A stretch of DNA of 64,000 nucleotides from an uncultured Christensenellaceae bacterium (GTDB lineage Bacteria; Bacillota; Clostridia; Christensenellales; Borkfalkiaceae), in the NCBI GenBank assembly GCA_910586985.1, contig CAJUKK010000004.1, forward strand, positions 98,459-162,458. The letters run 5' to 3'. Below are positions 16,935-25,871 of this stretch, piece after piece (the first letter of the stretch is position 1; the number at the start of each line of letters is the position of its first letter). The notes below the pieces were generated by a model. The model was not told where the DNA came from. It saw only the letters and a program-made list of their open reading frames with translations, and ran no database searches. A program made the position numbers and the translations under genes.

Positions 16935-19112
16935 TCAACCCGATATAAGGGAGAGCAGATTAAATTCGTTAAACACAACGACGCATACAAGCGATACCGT
17001 ACTCATGATCTTAATTAAAATATCGAGAGACGGCCCTACCGTATCTTTTAACGGATCGCCCACCGTATCGCCGACCACGGCAGCATCGTGCGCGGGCGTA
17101 CCCTTGCCGTGCCCTTCGACTCCGCCCGCCTCGATATACTTTTTGGCGTTATCCCACGCGCCGCCCGCATTTCCCGAATATATCGCAAGCATGATTGCGG
17201 ATAGCGTTGCTCCGATCAAAAGACCGCCCACAAAATACGCGCCGAACAGGAAACCGCAAACAACGGGGAACGCGATCGCAACCACCGCGGGCAAAATCAT
17301 CTGTTTGAGCGCGCCCTGCGACGAAATGGTGATACAACGTTTATAATCGGGATCTGCCGTGCCCTCTAAAATTCCGGGGATTTCGTTAAACTGACGGCGA
17401 ACCTCTTCTACCATCTGCCGCGCCGCCTTTGCAACGGCGTTAATGAGCATTCCGCTGAACAGGAACGGGAGCGCCGCGCCGAGAATCGCCCCTACGAGCA
17501 CCTCGCGCGAGATAATATTCAGGAGCAGATCGTCCATAAACGAATAGAGATATCCGCTCATCATCGACATCGTGGCAAGCGCCGCCGAGCCGATTGCAAA
17601 ACCTTTACCGATTGCCGCGGTGGTGTTACCTACGCTGTCGAGCTTATCGGTAATGCCGCGAACCTCTTCGTCGAGTCCGCTCATTTCCGCAATGCCGCCT
17701 GCATTGTCGCTGATCGGTCCGTAAGTGTCGACGGAGACCGTCGCCGCAACGAAGGAGAGCATACCCATTGCGCCGCACCCTACACCGTACATACCGCCAA
17801 CGGAATAGCAGGCGAAGATCGCCGCGCCAAGGCACACAACGGGGAGCATACACGAGATCATACCCGTTGCCATCCCCTGCGTAATTGTAAGCGCGCTGCC
17901 CTCTTTGCTTGCATTGGAAATGCCCTTGGTGGGTTTAAAATCGTAACTCGTATAATACTCGGAAATCATACCGATCAGGATACCCGCAACAATTCCGATC
18001 GCCGCGCCGATCCAGGGCGTTACCGCACCCGCACGGAAACCCGCGTGGAAGAGCTGATCGCTGTCCTCTCCTCTGAACAACAGGAAACATAGGACGAATC
18101 CCAATATAACGGCAAACCCTGCGGAAATCCACGTTGCTAAGTTGAGTTCTCTGTGCGGATTTTCGGAGAGCTTGGGTTTGATCAGCGGATAACTGATACC
18201 GATGATACAGCCTAACAAGCCGATCGCCGCGAACAGAATGGGGAACGCGACGAGCTTTTGATAAATCGCCGCCGAGTTGAACCCCGCCTGATGTGAAAAA
18301 ATCTCGATTGCAAGAATCGCCGTAGAGGCAATTGCGCCGACGAAGCTTTCGAGGAGGTCAGCGCCGAGCCCGGCTACGTCGCCCACGTTGTCGCCCACGT
18401 TATCCGCGATCGTCGCGGGGTTGCGCGGGTCGTCCTCGGGAATATGCGCCTCCGTTTTTCCGACGAGGTCTGCGCCCATATCCGCCGCCTTGGTATAGAT
18501 ACCGCCGCCGACGCGGTTGAACATTGCAATGATACTGCAACCGAGCGCGTAACCCGAGAGTATAAGCGAAAGGCTGTAAGGCTGTTTTGTAACGGGGTTG
18601 ATTTTCGTCATGACCCCGCCCGATGCGGTTACGTCGAGCATGCCTTCCCACAGTCCGAAACACAGATATACAATGAGAATGCCGGCAAGCGCGAATCCCG
18701 CAACGCAAAGTCCCATAACGGAACCGCCGCGGAAGGCAACTTTGAGCGTTTTTCCCGTTTTACGCGTTTCGTTCGCCGTATTTGCAACGCGCACGTTTGC
18801 ATAAGTTGCGATCTTCATACCGATAAAACCCGCCGCACTCGACATAAGCGCGCCGAGAACGAACGCGATCCCCGTCTCCCAAGAGATGACGATCGCAAGG
18901 ATCGCAGCGATCGCGATTCCGATAATCGCAACAATTTTGTATTCGTAGCGGATAAAGGCGTTTGCCCCCTCGCGGATCGCCGCCGCAATCTTCTGCATGC
19001 GCTCGTTGCCCTCTTTGAGCTTACGCACGAGAAAGAAATTGAGCGCGGCGTACCCCAGCGCGAGTACCGCTGCGAACATGACGATAATCATTAAAAGATT
19101 ATTCATGTGCAT
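16935..19112 (-). CDS. hppA: Membrane-bound ion-pumping pyrophosphatase (K+-dependent type)
   Basis: 725 aa, about 15-16 hydrophobic helices. Hydrolyses cytoplasmic PPi and pumps H+ and/or Na+ out. Catalytic signatures include KAADMGADLVGKTEAHIPEDDPRNPATIADNVGDNVGD (near residues 208-245) and the C-terminal DTVGDPLKDTVGPSLD. The stretch GNTTAAIGKG has Ala at the position that is Lys in K+-independent enzymes, and Gly three residues later, so I assign the K+-dependent class. The choice of H+ or Na+ cannot be made by eye. AGGGAG ribosome site. The prophage attL lies just upstream of its -35 box. Confidence 0.95.
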   Translation of the reverse strand: MHMNNLLMIIVMFAAVLALGYAALNFFLVRKLKEGNERMQKIAAAIREGANAFIRYEYKIVAIIGIAIAAILAIVISWETGIAFVLGALMSSAAGFIGMKIATYANVRVANTANETRKTGKTLKVAFRGGSVMGLCVAGFALAGILIVYLCFGLWEGMLDVTASGGVMTKINPVTKQPYSLSLILSGYALGCSIIAMFNRVGGGIYTKAADMGADLVGKTEAHIPEDDPRNPATIADNVGDNVGDVAGLGADLLESFVGAIASTAILAIEIFSHQAGFNSAAIYQKLVAFPILFAAIGLLGCIIGISYPLIKPKLSENPHRELNLATWISAGFAVILGFVLCFLLFRGEDSDQLFHAGFRAGAVTPWIGAAIGIVAGILIGMISEYYTSYDFKPTKGISNASKEGSALTITQGMATGMISCMLPVVCLGAAIFACYSVGGMYGVGCGAMGMLSFVAATVSVDTYGPISDNAGGIAEMSGLDEEVRGITDKLDSVGNTTAAIGKGFAIGSAALATMSMMSGYLYSFMDDLLLNIISREVLVGAILGAALPFLFSGMLINAVAKAARQMVEEVRRQFNEIPGILEGTADPDYKRCITISSQGALKQMILPAVVAIAFPVVCGFLFGAYFVGGLLIGATLSAIMLAIYSGNAGGAWDNAKKYIEAGGVEGHGKGTPAHDAAVVGDTVGDPLKDTVGPSLDILIKIMSTVSLVCVVVFNEFNLLSLISG

Positions 19113-19139
19113 TTCTCCCTATAATTGGTTATTATTGCC

Positions 19140-19168
19140 ATTATAGCATAAAAATTAACGTTTGTCCA
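19140..19168 (-). promoter_or_regulatory. Promoter of hppA
   Basis: Minus strand: TGGACA (19163-19168), 17 nt, TATAAT (19140-19145). The 27-bp att repeat begins 5 bp upstream of the -35. Confidence 0.75.
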
Positions 19169-19172
19169 TACG

Positions 19173-19199
19173 CATTTTTGAAAAAAATACGTGGATTTT
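19173..19199 (+). repeat. attL: left copy of 27-bp direct repeat
   Basis: Identical over 27 bp to 34700-34726; the match extends four more bases outward (TACG/TACA before it) with one mismatch. The site is an imperfect dyad: TACGCATTTTT on the left faces AAAAAAATACGTG on the right. Confidence 0.85.
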
Positions 19200-19209
19200 G
19201 TGTTTGTAT

Positions 19210-19255
19210 AATTGAGGTGTTAATTTTTCCGCAAGGAAGAGTTGACACCTCAATT
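19210..19255 (+). other. Inverted repeat at left end of the prophage
   Basis: AATTGAGGTGT (19210-19220) and ACACCTCAATT (19245-19255) are perfect 11-bp arms, extendable with G-U pairs, around a 24-nt loop and followed by T residues. It could be a terminator protecting hppA from phage transcription, an operator, or a phage replication structure. A TATAAT at 19207-19212 overlaps the left arm. Confidence 0.55.
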
Positions 19256-19298
19256 TTTATTTGGTGGCGACCATACGCAAAGGAGTAATGTAGGCAAA

Positions 19299-19844
19299 AT
19301 GGCAAATGTGAAAGAAGAAGTGAAGAACGAAGCGAAGATTGCAGAAGCGGCAGAAGAAGTTGTGAAGCAGTCGGCAAAAGCAATGGAAGCGACGGAAGCA
19401 CTCGCGGCAATGGACGAAATGGACGAATCGGCGGCAGAAGAGCAAGAAATTCAACTTCCCAAAATTTATGTGGTTCGCAGGTCGTACATTAACAAGTCGA
19501 ACGGTAAAAAGCAATGGGAGTATATTCTCCCCGCTGTGTTCCGTGGAAGCGTTTCGGAAGTACATTTTAAGGCTTCCGACGTGGACGGTTACGAAGCGTT
19601 GGACAAGCTGTTCAGCGGCGGCGTGAAGAAAATCGAGTTACAGGTGCACGAAGAAAAGCAGTACGACGAGCATACGGGTTTGCGCAAGTACATGGTGTAC
19701 GAAGTCGTGTATACGGACGAGTTCGGTTTCGAGTGGCGTTATCCTCTCAAAACCGTGCGTGGAAGCGATAAAGCCGTTATGGAAAACTATATCCGTCTTT
19801 TACGCTTTGAAGCCGAGCAAACGGCAAAAGCGACGAAAAAATAA
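19299..19844 (+). CDS. Prophage protein with acidic coiled-coil N-terminus, unknown function
   Basis: 181 aa from the ATG at 19299 (AGGAG upstream). Residues 1-52 are Ala/Glu/Lys-rich and helical. Residues 53-170 look like a compact beta-rich domain: PKIYVVRRSYINKSNGKKQW, YILPAVFRGSVSEVHF, GVKKIELQVHEEKQYD, YMVYEVVYTDEFGFEWRYPL. The C-terminus is basic. First gene of the element, followed by a strong terminator, so it is expressed as a separate unit. A single-stranded-DNA-binding role like pV of filamentous phages is only a guess from position and size. Confidence 0.6.
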   Translation: MANVKEEVKNEAKIAEAAEEVVKQSAKAMEATEALAAMDEMDESAAEEQEIQLPKIYVVRRSYINKSNGKKQWEYILPAVFRGSVSEVHFKASDVDGYEALDKLFSGGVKKIELQVHEEKQYDEHTGLRKYMVYEVVYTDEFGFEWRYPLKTVRGSDKAVMENYIRLLRFEAEQTAKATKK

Positions 19845-19848
19845 AAAA

Positions 19849-19898
19849 GAATGCCGTTTGGGTTACGGGGAAAACCGTGTTCCCCGAACGGCATTTTT
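19849..19898 (+). terminator. Terminator after the first prophage gene
   Basis: Outer stem AATGCCGTT/AACGGCATT followed by T residues, with an inner GGGG-containing stem. Confidence 0.8.
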
Positions 19899-19915
19899 GT
19901 TTAAGAGGTACGGAT

Positions 19916-20644
19916 ATGATTAACTTCAATGCAAAAAAATTTGATCGTGTACGGGATAACGATACGGAACTTGTTACAGTTTTGAAATCTTATTCCGATA
20001 CCATTCAAAAAGACTTGTCGGAAAACAAAACGAATTTCTTTTATCTCGGCGTGCATTTGATTGACCTTTACACAAGCAACGCTTATGCAATGAACGGTTA
20101 TAGTATCGGCAGTCTTGAAAAAGACGGTTTTCGTGTACCCGTTGGGGCGGGTAATTGCTGTTCGGCATATTTCTTTGCGTATTGCTTTTATAAGTTCGGT
20201 TTGGATAAGTCGCAGGTAAGTCGTTTCATGAATATCGTGGACGAGTTTGGCGACGGGTTGCGCGGGTTCAAAAAGTCATGGAATAAATTCAGCTATTCGC
20301 AGTTGGTTGAATTACTTCCCCTTTCGGCAGAACAGCGCAAGCCTGTAACCCCGACATGGACGATTAAGCAAATACGTGATTACAAGAAAACGCTTGTGGC
20401 AACTCCGCAAGAGGAAGCCGAAGAACCGACCCAAACGGAAGAGCCGCCGAGCAAATACGCCCGCTTTGAGAAATGGACGAAGAACGAGCTTTGCGACAAA
20501 ATCTTTGAGCTTGAACAGGAACGGGAAATGCTTTTGGACAAAATCGAAGCATTGCAGGCGGAATCTTTGGAAGTAGACGAATTTTCGGAAGCAAGTTTCC
20601 TTGCGGAAGGACTACCGTTAAAAGATTGCGGGGGTGTAGAATGA
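19916..20644 (+). CDS. Mobile-element protein with 'TWTIKQIRDYKK' module
   Basis: 242 aa from the ATG at 19916 (AGAGG upstream). Residues 40-150 include FFYLGVHLIDLY and KFGLDKSQVSRFMNIVDEFG, an HTH-like stretch also seen in Clostridia element proteins that attach to DNA. They are followed by YSQLVELLPLSAEQRKPV and TWTIKQIRDYKKTL. The C-terminal third is a Pro/Glu linker and a coiled coil (ELCDKIFELEQEREMLLDKIEAL). I infer a DNA-binding regulator or replication accessory; no known name is assigned. The stop overlaps the next start (ATGA). Confidence 0.55.
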   Translation: MINFNAKKFDRVRDNDTELVTVLKSYSDTIQKDLSENKTNFFYLGVHLIDLYTSNAYAMNGYSIGSLEKDGFRVPVGAGNCCSAYFFAYCFYKFGLDKSQVSRFMNIVDEFGDGLRGFKKSWNKFSYSQLVELLPLSAEQRKPVTPTWTIKQIRDYKKTLVATPQEEAEEPTQTEEPPSKYARFEKWTKNELCDKIFELEQEREMLLDKIEALQAESLEVDEFSEASFLAEGLPLKDCGGVE

Positions 20645-20838
20645 AAGGCTTTATTGAACTGACGGAATGCGAAAGCGGTTGCAAAGTCCTCTATGCTCTT
20701 TCTAAAATTCAAGCGGTCGTATCGGACGGTAGAGATACGTTTATCGAAACAGGATTTGACAAAAAAGGCGAAAGTGCGGGCGCGTATGTGCGAGAAAGCT
20801 ACGAGGAAATCAAAGGCAAGATTGAACAGGCAAGTTAA
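20641..20838 (+). CDS. Small prophage protein, FlbD-like fold suspected
   Basis: 65 aa, starting at an ATG that overlaps the previous stop by 4 bp. The pattern 'FIELTECESGCKVLYALSKI', 'VVSDGRDTFIET', 'YVRESYEEIKGKIEQ' resembles short FlbD-like beta proteins found in phages and elements. Function unknown. The first 60-bp repeat follows immediately. Confidence 0.5.
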   Translation: MKGFIELTECESGCKVLYALSKIQAVVSDGRDTFIETGFDKKGESAGAYVRESYEEIKGKIEQAS

Positions 20839-20843
20839 TTGCG

Positions 20844-20903
20844 GGTCAACGATCTGAGCGAACGAGCTGCGCGAAGCACCGGCGGCAAGTTCCGCGGTCA
20901 AAA
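20844..20903 (+). repeat. 60-bp prophage repeat, copy 1
   Basis: Begins GGTCAACGATCTGAGCGAAC and ends TTCCGCGGTCAAAA. Near-identical to copies at 23631, 27091, 30177 and 34399. Lies between two small genes. Confidence 0.85.
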
Positions 20904-20923
20904 TTAAAAAGGACGGTATCGGT

Positions 20924-21160
20924 ATGAACAAGAAGAAAAAGACGGAAACGGTTATTCTTGCCGAAATGTTGAAAGCGGCAAAATACGAGCGCATTTATCA
21001 AGCGTTGAAAGATATTTTGAAATACGAGATAACGGCGCAAGGCAAAGACGGTAAAGCAGAAATCGACTATGCGGCAACGTGTAGTGCGATTAAGACAAAA
21101 GCACGAATGGCGATCGACTTCGTTGCCGATTTGGATAAAAACGGCGATGACGAGAAATAA
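20924..21160 (+). CDS. Small hypothetical prophage protein
   Basis: 78 aa with an AAGGA ribosome site. Lys-rich N-terminus, then a helical stretch (EMLKAAKYERIYQALKDIL) and an acidic tail DLDKNGDDEK. No family recognised. Part of a run of small genes between the first repeat and the InlB-repeat protein. Confidence 0.5.
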   Translation: MNKKKKTETVILAEMLKAAKYERIYQALKDILKYEITAQGKDGKAEIDYAATCSAIKTKARMAIDFVADLDKNGDDEK

Positions 21161-21175
21161 CAGCGAGGTAAAATT

Positions 21176-21451
21176 ATGTCAAAAAAATACACGGTTGAGC
21201 AACGGGCAAATTTTCATAAACGGCGGGTTAATAACACAAAGGTATCCGAAAACAAACAGTGTTATTCTCGTAATTGGCTTGACGGCTATACCGATACCCA
21301 TGCGGAAAACAACTATAAGGCGGTGTGCGCCGAAATCAAGCAAAAGAAAGGACACGTTTCAAAGCCCTATTCGATTGTGTTGCATGGGTATCGAAATGGT
21401 TTGAAAGCACAGTTGGATAAAAAAGCGGCGGTAACGCGCGGGAGGAAATAA
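21176..21451 (+). CDS. Small basic prophage protein
   Basis: 91 aa, GAGG ribosome site. Basic and Asn/Lys/Arg-rich (about one third charged), ending KKAAVTRGRK. No membrane segment and no recognised family. It precedes the InlB-repeat gene by 4 bp, so the two are translationally linked. A nucleic-acid-binding role would fit the charge but is not shown. Confidence 0.5.
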   Translation: MSKKYTVEQRANFHKRRVNNTKVSENKQCYSRNWLDGYTDTHAENNYKAVCAEIKQKKGHVSKPYSIVLHGYRNGLKAQLDKKAAVTRGRK

Positions 21452-21455
21452 GGCT

Positions 21456-22979
21456 ATGCGAAACGAATTACAGCGGCACAAGAGAAGCGACAAGGTGAAA
21501 TGGGTGCTTACGGGCATTATGTTTTTTCTTGCGTTTATCATGATTGCGGGGCTTATCTTGCAAGTATTCGGCACGGGCAAAACGAAGCCGTCCGAATGGT
21601 TTAAGCAGCAAGACAGCGAGCAAACGGAACAACCTCCCGCCGAGGGCGGCAAGAACGGCACGGCGCGCACGCGCGTAAAGGCAATGGCGGCAACGTTCGC
21701 CGCAGAAAGCAACAAAAACGAGGACGGTATTACGCCGCTTTCTGTAACAAGGGAAATAAGTGCGCCGACTGGTGCTTATTGTTATAAGAATGATTTTGTT
21801 TCTTTTTTTTGGGAAGACACTCAGATAACGACGATACAAGGTGAAGCTATTTCTGCCGCTTTATATATTATGGCGGACGCTACATATATGTGGGTATATG
21901 TAACTTCTATAAGATCCGTTTTTTTTGATGTGTATGCAATTTATAAAGCGGAAATAAAAATTTCAGGCGCATCCGATTCTTTTATGGTACCCTTGTCCCG
22001 TCAATCCGATAATAGTTTGGCATCAAGTTATATTCCATTGTTAAACATATTAACGGGTATAACTAGTGATCGTCTTTATATGACGTCAAATGCGTGTATT
22101 CGATGTGAAAAGTCGCCTGTATCTCTTCCCGCTGATCCTGTAAAGGAAGGTCATACGTTTGTTGGGTGGTATTATGACAGCGCATTTACCCGCCCGTATG
22201 ACGGACAGCCGATCTATGCGGATACTCAACTTTATGCCAAGTTTGAAATTCACAAGTTTACGGTAACGTTTAATTCGGATGGCGGGAGTGCGGTTGCAAA
22301 TCAATCGGTGAATTGGAACACGGCGGCAACGCTTACCACCCCAACCCGTGAAAAATACGCCTTTAAGGGTTGGTTTTTGCCGAACGGAACGCAGTACACG
22401 AATCAACCGATTAAGGAAAATACCACGCTTACGGCGCAATGGGAACGGAATGTATTTAATGTAACATTTGGTACGAACGGCGGAACATGGGTTGACAATA
22501 TGGAAGTCAACTTAAATTCTTCAGTAACGTTGCCCGCGACTACAAGAACCGGTTATATTTTCAAGGGTTGGTTTTTATCGGACGGAACGCAGTACACAAA
22601 TCAACCCGTAACGGACGATATGACACTCACAGCGCATTGGGAAGTACAAACGTTTACGGTAACGTTTTACGTGGACGGCGAAGTGTACTCAACAAAGACG
22701 GTTGAATACGGGCAAGGTCTTGCAAAGGTTGCAGAAACGGCAAACTTGAAAATGCTGTCCGTGCGCATGGAAAGCGGTGTGCCAACATTCGACGATAACG
22801 GCGCGGTAATCGTAACGGAAAATTGTTCGGTGGAAGCGCAGGAAATGAGCGACACGGACAAGGCAATTAACACGGTAAAGCAAAACAAATGGGCGATTAT
22901 CGGCGGTGTTGCGGGCGGCGTTGCGCTGATCGCGGTTATTGCGGCAGTCTGCGGCGGCAAGCGGAAACGCAAGCGTTAA
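21456..22979 (+). CDS. InlB-repeat membrane protein, candidate phage adhesin
   Basis: 507 aa. Residues 15-38 form an N-terminal membrane segment (KWVLTGIMFFLAFIMIAGLI). About 230-430 hold InlB B-repeats (Listeria-Bacteroides repeat, Flg_new type): two full copies with the pattern VTFxxxGG...GYxFKGWFLxxGTQYTNQP...LTAHWE, and an earlier partial one (GHTFVGWYYDSAF). Residues 475-500 are a second membrane segment followed by GGKRKRKR. Such repeats usually bind surfaces or other proteins. Within a filamentous prophage this is a good candidate for a virion tip or host-surface protein, an inference from context. Confidence 0.65.
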   Translation: MRNELQRHKRSDKVKWVLTGIMFFLAFIMIAGLILQVFGTGKTKPSEWFKQQDSEQTEQPPAEGGKNGTARTRVKAMAATFAAESNKNEDGITPLSVTREISAPTGAYCYKNDFVSFFWEDTQITTIQGEAISAALYIMADATYMWVYVTSIRSVFFDVYAIYKAEIKISGASDSFMVPLSRQSDNSLASSYIPLLNILTGITSDRLYMTSNACIRCEKSPVSLPADPVKEGHTFVGWYYDSAFTRPYDGQPIYADTQLYAKFEIHKFTVTFNSDGGSAVANQSVNWNTAATLTTPTREKYAFKGWFLPNGTQYTNQPIKENTTLTAQWERNVFNVTFGTNGGTWVDNMEVNLNSSVTLPATTRTGYIFKGWFLSDGTQYTNQPVTDDMTLTAHWEVQTFTVTFYVDGEVYSTKTVEYGQGLAKVAETANLKMLSVRMESGVPTFDDNGAVIVTENCSVEAQEMSDTDKAINTVKQNKWAIIGGVAGGVALIAVIAAVCGGKRKRKR

Positions 22980-23053
22980 AAGGAAATAACAAAGTACCGA
23001 GATAACGGGGCGGGATAGTTCCCGTTCCGTTATTTTCGATTTGAGGTGAAAAT

Positions 23054-23614
23054 ATGTCAAATAAGAAAAGCAATTTTATCGTAACGCTTGTATCGTTTCT
23101 GATCGTCGCGCTGTTGGTCGCGGTTGCGGTCGGCGTAATACTCAAATATACAAGCGGCGGGAATGAAAGTTTCAAAACGTTCTATGTGCAATACGGGAAC
23201 GAAAAGATACTTTCCACCGATACCGAAAAGCAAATGAAATTGGAAAGCGGAAAGCTGTACTATTTCGAGGTTGGCTATCCTCTCGACGTGGGAAAAGACA
23301 AACCCCGCGATTATTCGGTGTGTGTTATGCCAAACACGAAAAATAATTTTGACTTTACGGCGGACGGTGAATATCTGTCATGGAAAGGCGACGTACCCGA
23401 ATTGTCGCAGTATTTCGGGCTGACGAAACAAGCAACTTCATTTACGTTGTACGTTCCCGAAAATACGAGCTTGCAGACAATATTACAGGGCGTGTATGCG
23501 GGTAAGACGGTCAATTCCCCTACCGTACAGGAAATCGGTTCGGAGTACCTTTATACGCTTGTAGTATCGTCGTATAACGGCAAGACAACGTACAAAATCA
23601 ATTTGGCGTTATAA
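23054..23614 (+). CDS. Membrane-anchored prophage protein
   Basis: 186 aa, GAGGTGA ribosome site. Residues 9-31 (IVTLVSFLIVALLVAVAVGV) form one membrane segment with positive charges before it, so the rest is outside. The outer part is beta-like (FKTFYVQYGNEKIL, KLYYFEVGYPLDV, YLYTLVVSSYNGKTTYKINL). Possibly a minor coat or assembly protein. No family recognised. Confidence 0.55.
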   Translation: MSNKKSNFIVTLVSFLIVALLVAVAVGVILKYTSGGNESFKTFYVQYGNEKILSTDTEKQMKLESGKLYYFEVGYPLDVGKDKPRDYSVCVMPNTKNNFDFTADGEYLSWKGDVPELSQYFGLTKQATSFTLYVPENTSLQTILQGVYAGKTVNSPTVQEIGSEYLYTLVVSSYNGKTTYKINLAL

Positions 23615-23630
23615 CGTGGTCAAGGTTCAG

Positions 23631-23690
23631 GGTCAACGATCTGAGCGAACGAGCTGCGCGAAGCACCAGCGGCAAGTTCCGCGGTCAAAA
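23631..23690 (+). repeat. 60-bp prophage repeat, copy 2
   Basis: Differs from copy 1 at one position (CACCAGCGG for CACCGGCGG). Directly followed by ATCGAGGTGA, the ribosome site of the 678-aa gene. Confidence 0.85.
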
Positions 23691-23703
23691 ATCGAGGTGA
23701 AAC

Positions 23704-25740
23704 ATGAAAACATTACATAAAAGAATTTTATCGGTAATTGCGGTTGCGTTTATGGCGGTTCTTACGGTCTTTATTTCCGCCATGCAACCGCAAGCAACCG
23801 TATTCGCGGCGGGTACGAACGAAACGCAGTTTGAGAAAACGGGCGTATTGGACGATTTGCAAAGCTCGAAAGAGTTTAACATTCAAAACTACCCTTTTCA
23901 AGAAACAAGCAAGCCGCAAATGCACGTTATTAACGTGGTCGAATATTGCTATTCGTTCCGTGCGAATCAGCGCGGGAATTACGGGTTATATCTCTATGTT
24001 TATAACCCGAACGGACAAGACATTTTAACGGACAGCATCGCCAATAAGGTACAGATTGCCGTGAAATATGACAGTTCCCCCGTTACGGAAGAAAGCAAGC
24101 CCACCGATTACGAAAAGTTCCGTTTGCAGTTTTGCAGTAAGTCGGCGGGCGAATACAAGAATTTGTTTTACAAATTCAAAGTTATGGATCATAAGAGCGC
24201 GGACGGAAAGACGATTGCCGAACGTGTAAACAGTATGGCGCGGCGTTACGATATATCGGGAATCGAATTACATACGCGCGGCAAAGATACCGCCGACGAA
24301 TACCCGCTGACGGGCGCATACGCGCTTTCGGATACACATAAGGGTTACGGTTCGTTTACCTTTACAGGCTATGCCAAAGGCTACGGCGCGGACGAAGAAG
24401 CGGAAAGTACGCTTAATATGTCGGTAAATAAGCTCGAAACGGTTGAACTTGAAGTAAAACATACTTTTTACCGCACGAAAACGAGTACGCAAATTGATCA
24501 CCAAAATCAGATTGACACCGTGTATTTTTCCGTTCCGAAACGGCTTTTTGACGATTACGGCAGATTGCAACGTATTAAAGCGGAATGGTACGAGTATGTA
24601 ACCAAAGAGATTTTGGTTACGAGCAATCAAGAATTTTACAATGCCGCGAAGCCCTATGAGGGTAAACCTGTATCAAGCGGTGATCCAAACAGTTTTGGAC
24701 AATATAAATATAACAAAGAAGTCGGTTATAGCTTGGGCGTAAGAGCGGGAGACGCTGGCGATATGTGGCTTGCGCAGTGGGGTTGGAATTTGGGAGAAAA
24801 CTTTTATCACCCTGCTTGTAATATTTTGTACTATATGTTTCCTACCGCGGATTGGTGCGATATAAAGGAATACGATCCATACGCTGATAACGTAGAAGCA
24901 ACGGGCGGCGTATCAAGCAATCGTTTATACGAGTATATTAAGTCCTATAATAAATCGTTTGAAAAAGGAACTTTACCGATAAAAATGCAGTCAATTAGCG
25001 CGGATTTGTTCGAGGACGATATAGACGAAAGCCGTAAAATGGATAACGAGCGTGGAAAAATTCAAAAAGGATATAGCTATTACGATTTCGATGCCGAGCT
25101 TGATTTGCAGGAATGGCAAGGTTGGGGCGATAACGATCATTCGTTTTGGGAAAATTCGGCAATGGTAGGATTTTGGAATGCGTTATTCGGTAAAGTACCC
25201 GAAGAAAGCGGAAAAACGATTTCGCCGATACAAGTTATTGAAAAGAATAGCCTGCTTATGAAATTATCCGATACGGAATTGTCGGACGAATTGTTTGTCA
25301 ATTATGCCGACATTGCCGAATTGCGGAAAACGTATAACGAAGCAATTACCGTAAGCGGGAAAGACGACGAGGAAAAGGTGCTTGTGTTGTTCCGTTTTGC
25401 TGTAACCGATTATCTTTCAATGCCTACGGACATTATGAAAATAAATGAAACTTTTCCGAATTTATCAAAGCACACTTCGGGGCAAGCCTATGTGGCAAAA
25501 GAAACGGTGTTTTTCGATTTTGACGTTATTCAGCTTTCGTTTCTCAAAGGTGAAGATTGGACGGTTATTCCGTGCGTTTCAAGCCCGATTGACATTGTGA
25601 ATGCGATTACCCCGCCGACGCATATTCCCGACGATACGCCGTGGTGGCAAATCGTGGTTGCCGTGTTGCTTTTCGTCGTCGTGGTTATCATTGTGTACAA
25701 GCTTATTAAAGGCGTGTTATCGCTGATTTTTAAGAGGTAA
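23704..25740 (+). CDS. Secreted protein with C-terminal TM anchor, candidate pIII-like attachment protein
   Basis: 678 aa. Signal peptide at residues 1-36 (LSVIAVAFMAVLTVFISAM, cleavage likely near VFAAG). A long extracytoplasmic body rich in Tyr/Asp/Lys follows. The end is a Pro-rich stalk (PPTHIPDDTPWW), a membrane helix (IVVAVLLFVVVVIIVYKL) and a basic tip (SLIFKR). Signal peptide plus body plus single C-terminal anchor is the architecture of filamentous phage pIII. A large protein followed by tiny TM proteins and the ATPase also fits that gene order. No sequence family is recognised, so the role is inferred. Confidence 0.6.
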   Translation: MKTLHKRILSVIAVAFMAVLTVFISAMQPQATVFAAGTNETQFEKTGVLDDLQSSKEFNIQNYPFQETSKPQMHVINVVEYCYSFRANQRGNYGLYLYVYNPNGQDILTDSIANKVQIAVKYDSSPVTEESKPTDYEKFRLQFCSKSAGEYKNLFYKFKVMDHKSADGKTIAERVNSMARRYDISGIELHTRGKDTADEYPLTGAYALSDTHKGYGSFTFTGYAKGYGADEEAESTLNMSVNKLETVELEVKHTFYRTKTSTQIDHQNQIDTVYFSVPKRLFDDYGRLQRIKAEWYEYVTKEILVTSNQEFYNAAKPYEGKPVSSGDPNSFGQYKYNKEVGYSLGVRAGDAGDMWLAQWGWNLGENFYHPACNILYYMFPTADWCDIKEYDPYADNVEATGGVSSNRLYEYIKSYNKSFEKGTLPIKMQSISADLFEDDIDESRKMDNERGKIQKGYSYYDFDAELDLQEWQGWGDNDHSFWENSAMVGFWNALFGKVPEESGKTISPIQVIEKNSLLMKLSDTELSDELFVNYADIAELRKTYNEAITVSGKDDEEKVLVLFRFAVTDYLSMPTDIMKINETFPNLSKHTSGQAYVAKETVFFDFDVIQLSFLKGEDWTVIPCVSSPIDIVNAITPPTHIPDDTPWWQIVVAVLLFVVVVIIVYKLIKGVLSLIFKR

Positions 25741-25744
25741 CGGC

Positions 25745-25861
25745 ATGAAGATAATAAAATGGTTGTTGCGGGCTGTAACGGTGCTAATCGGCGTTGCTAT
25801 TCTTGCGTTCTTCGTTTGGCTCGGCGTACAGCTCGCGGAATTTGTCGGTTGGATAAAATAA
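25745..25861 (+). CDS. 38-aa single-TM protein, candidate coat protein
   Basis: 38 codons plus stop, starting 2 bp after the 678-aa gene with its ribosome site (AAGAGG) inside that gene's end. It has a short positive N-terminus (MKIIKWLLR), a continuous hydrophobic stretch of about 20 residues (VLIGVAILAFFVWLGVQLA) and EFVGWIK. Size and build match pVII/pIX-like minor coat proteins or a mature major coat protein. It is too short for most gene finders. Confidence 0.6.
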   Translation: MKIIKWLLRAVTVLIGVAILAFFVWLGVQLAEFVGWIK

Positions 25862-25871
25862 GAGGTGCAGT

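Noticed and set aside
19173..19199. att repeat as a dif site (XerCD phage like CTX)
   Set aside because: Neither arm matches the Firmicute dif consensus, and the location is near the origin, not the terminus. Xer use remains possible in other forms, so only the dif reading is rejected.
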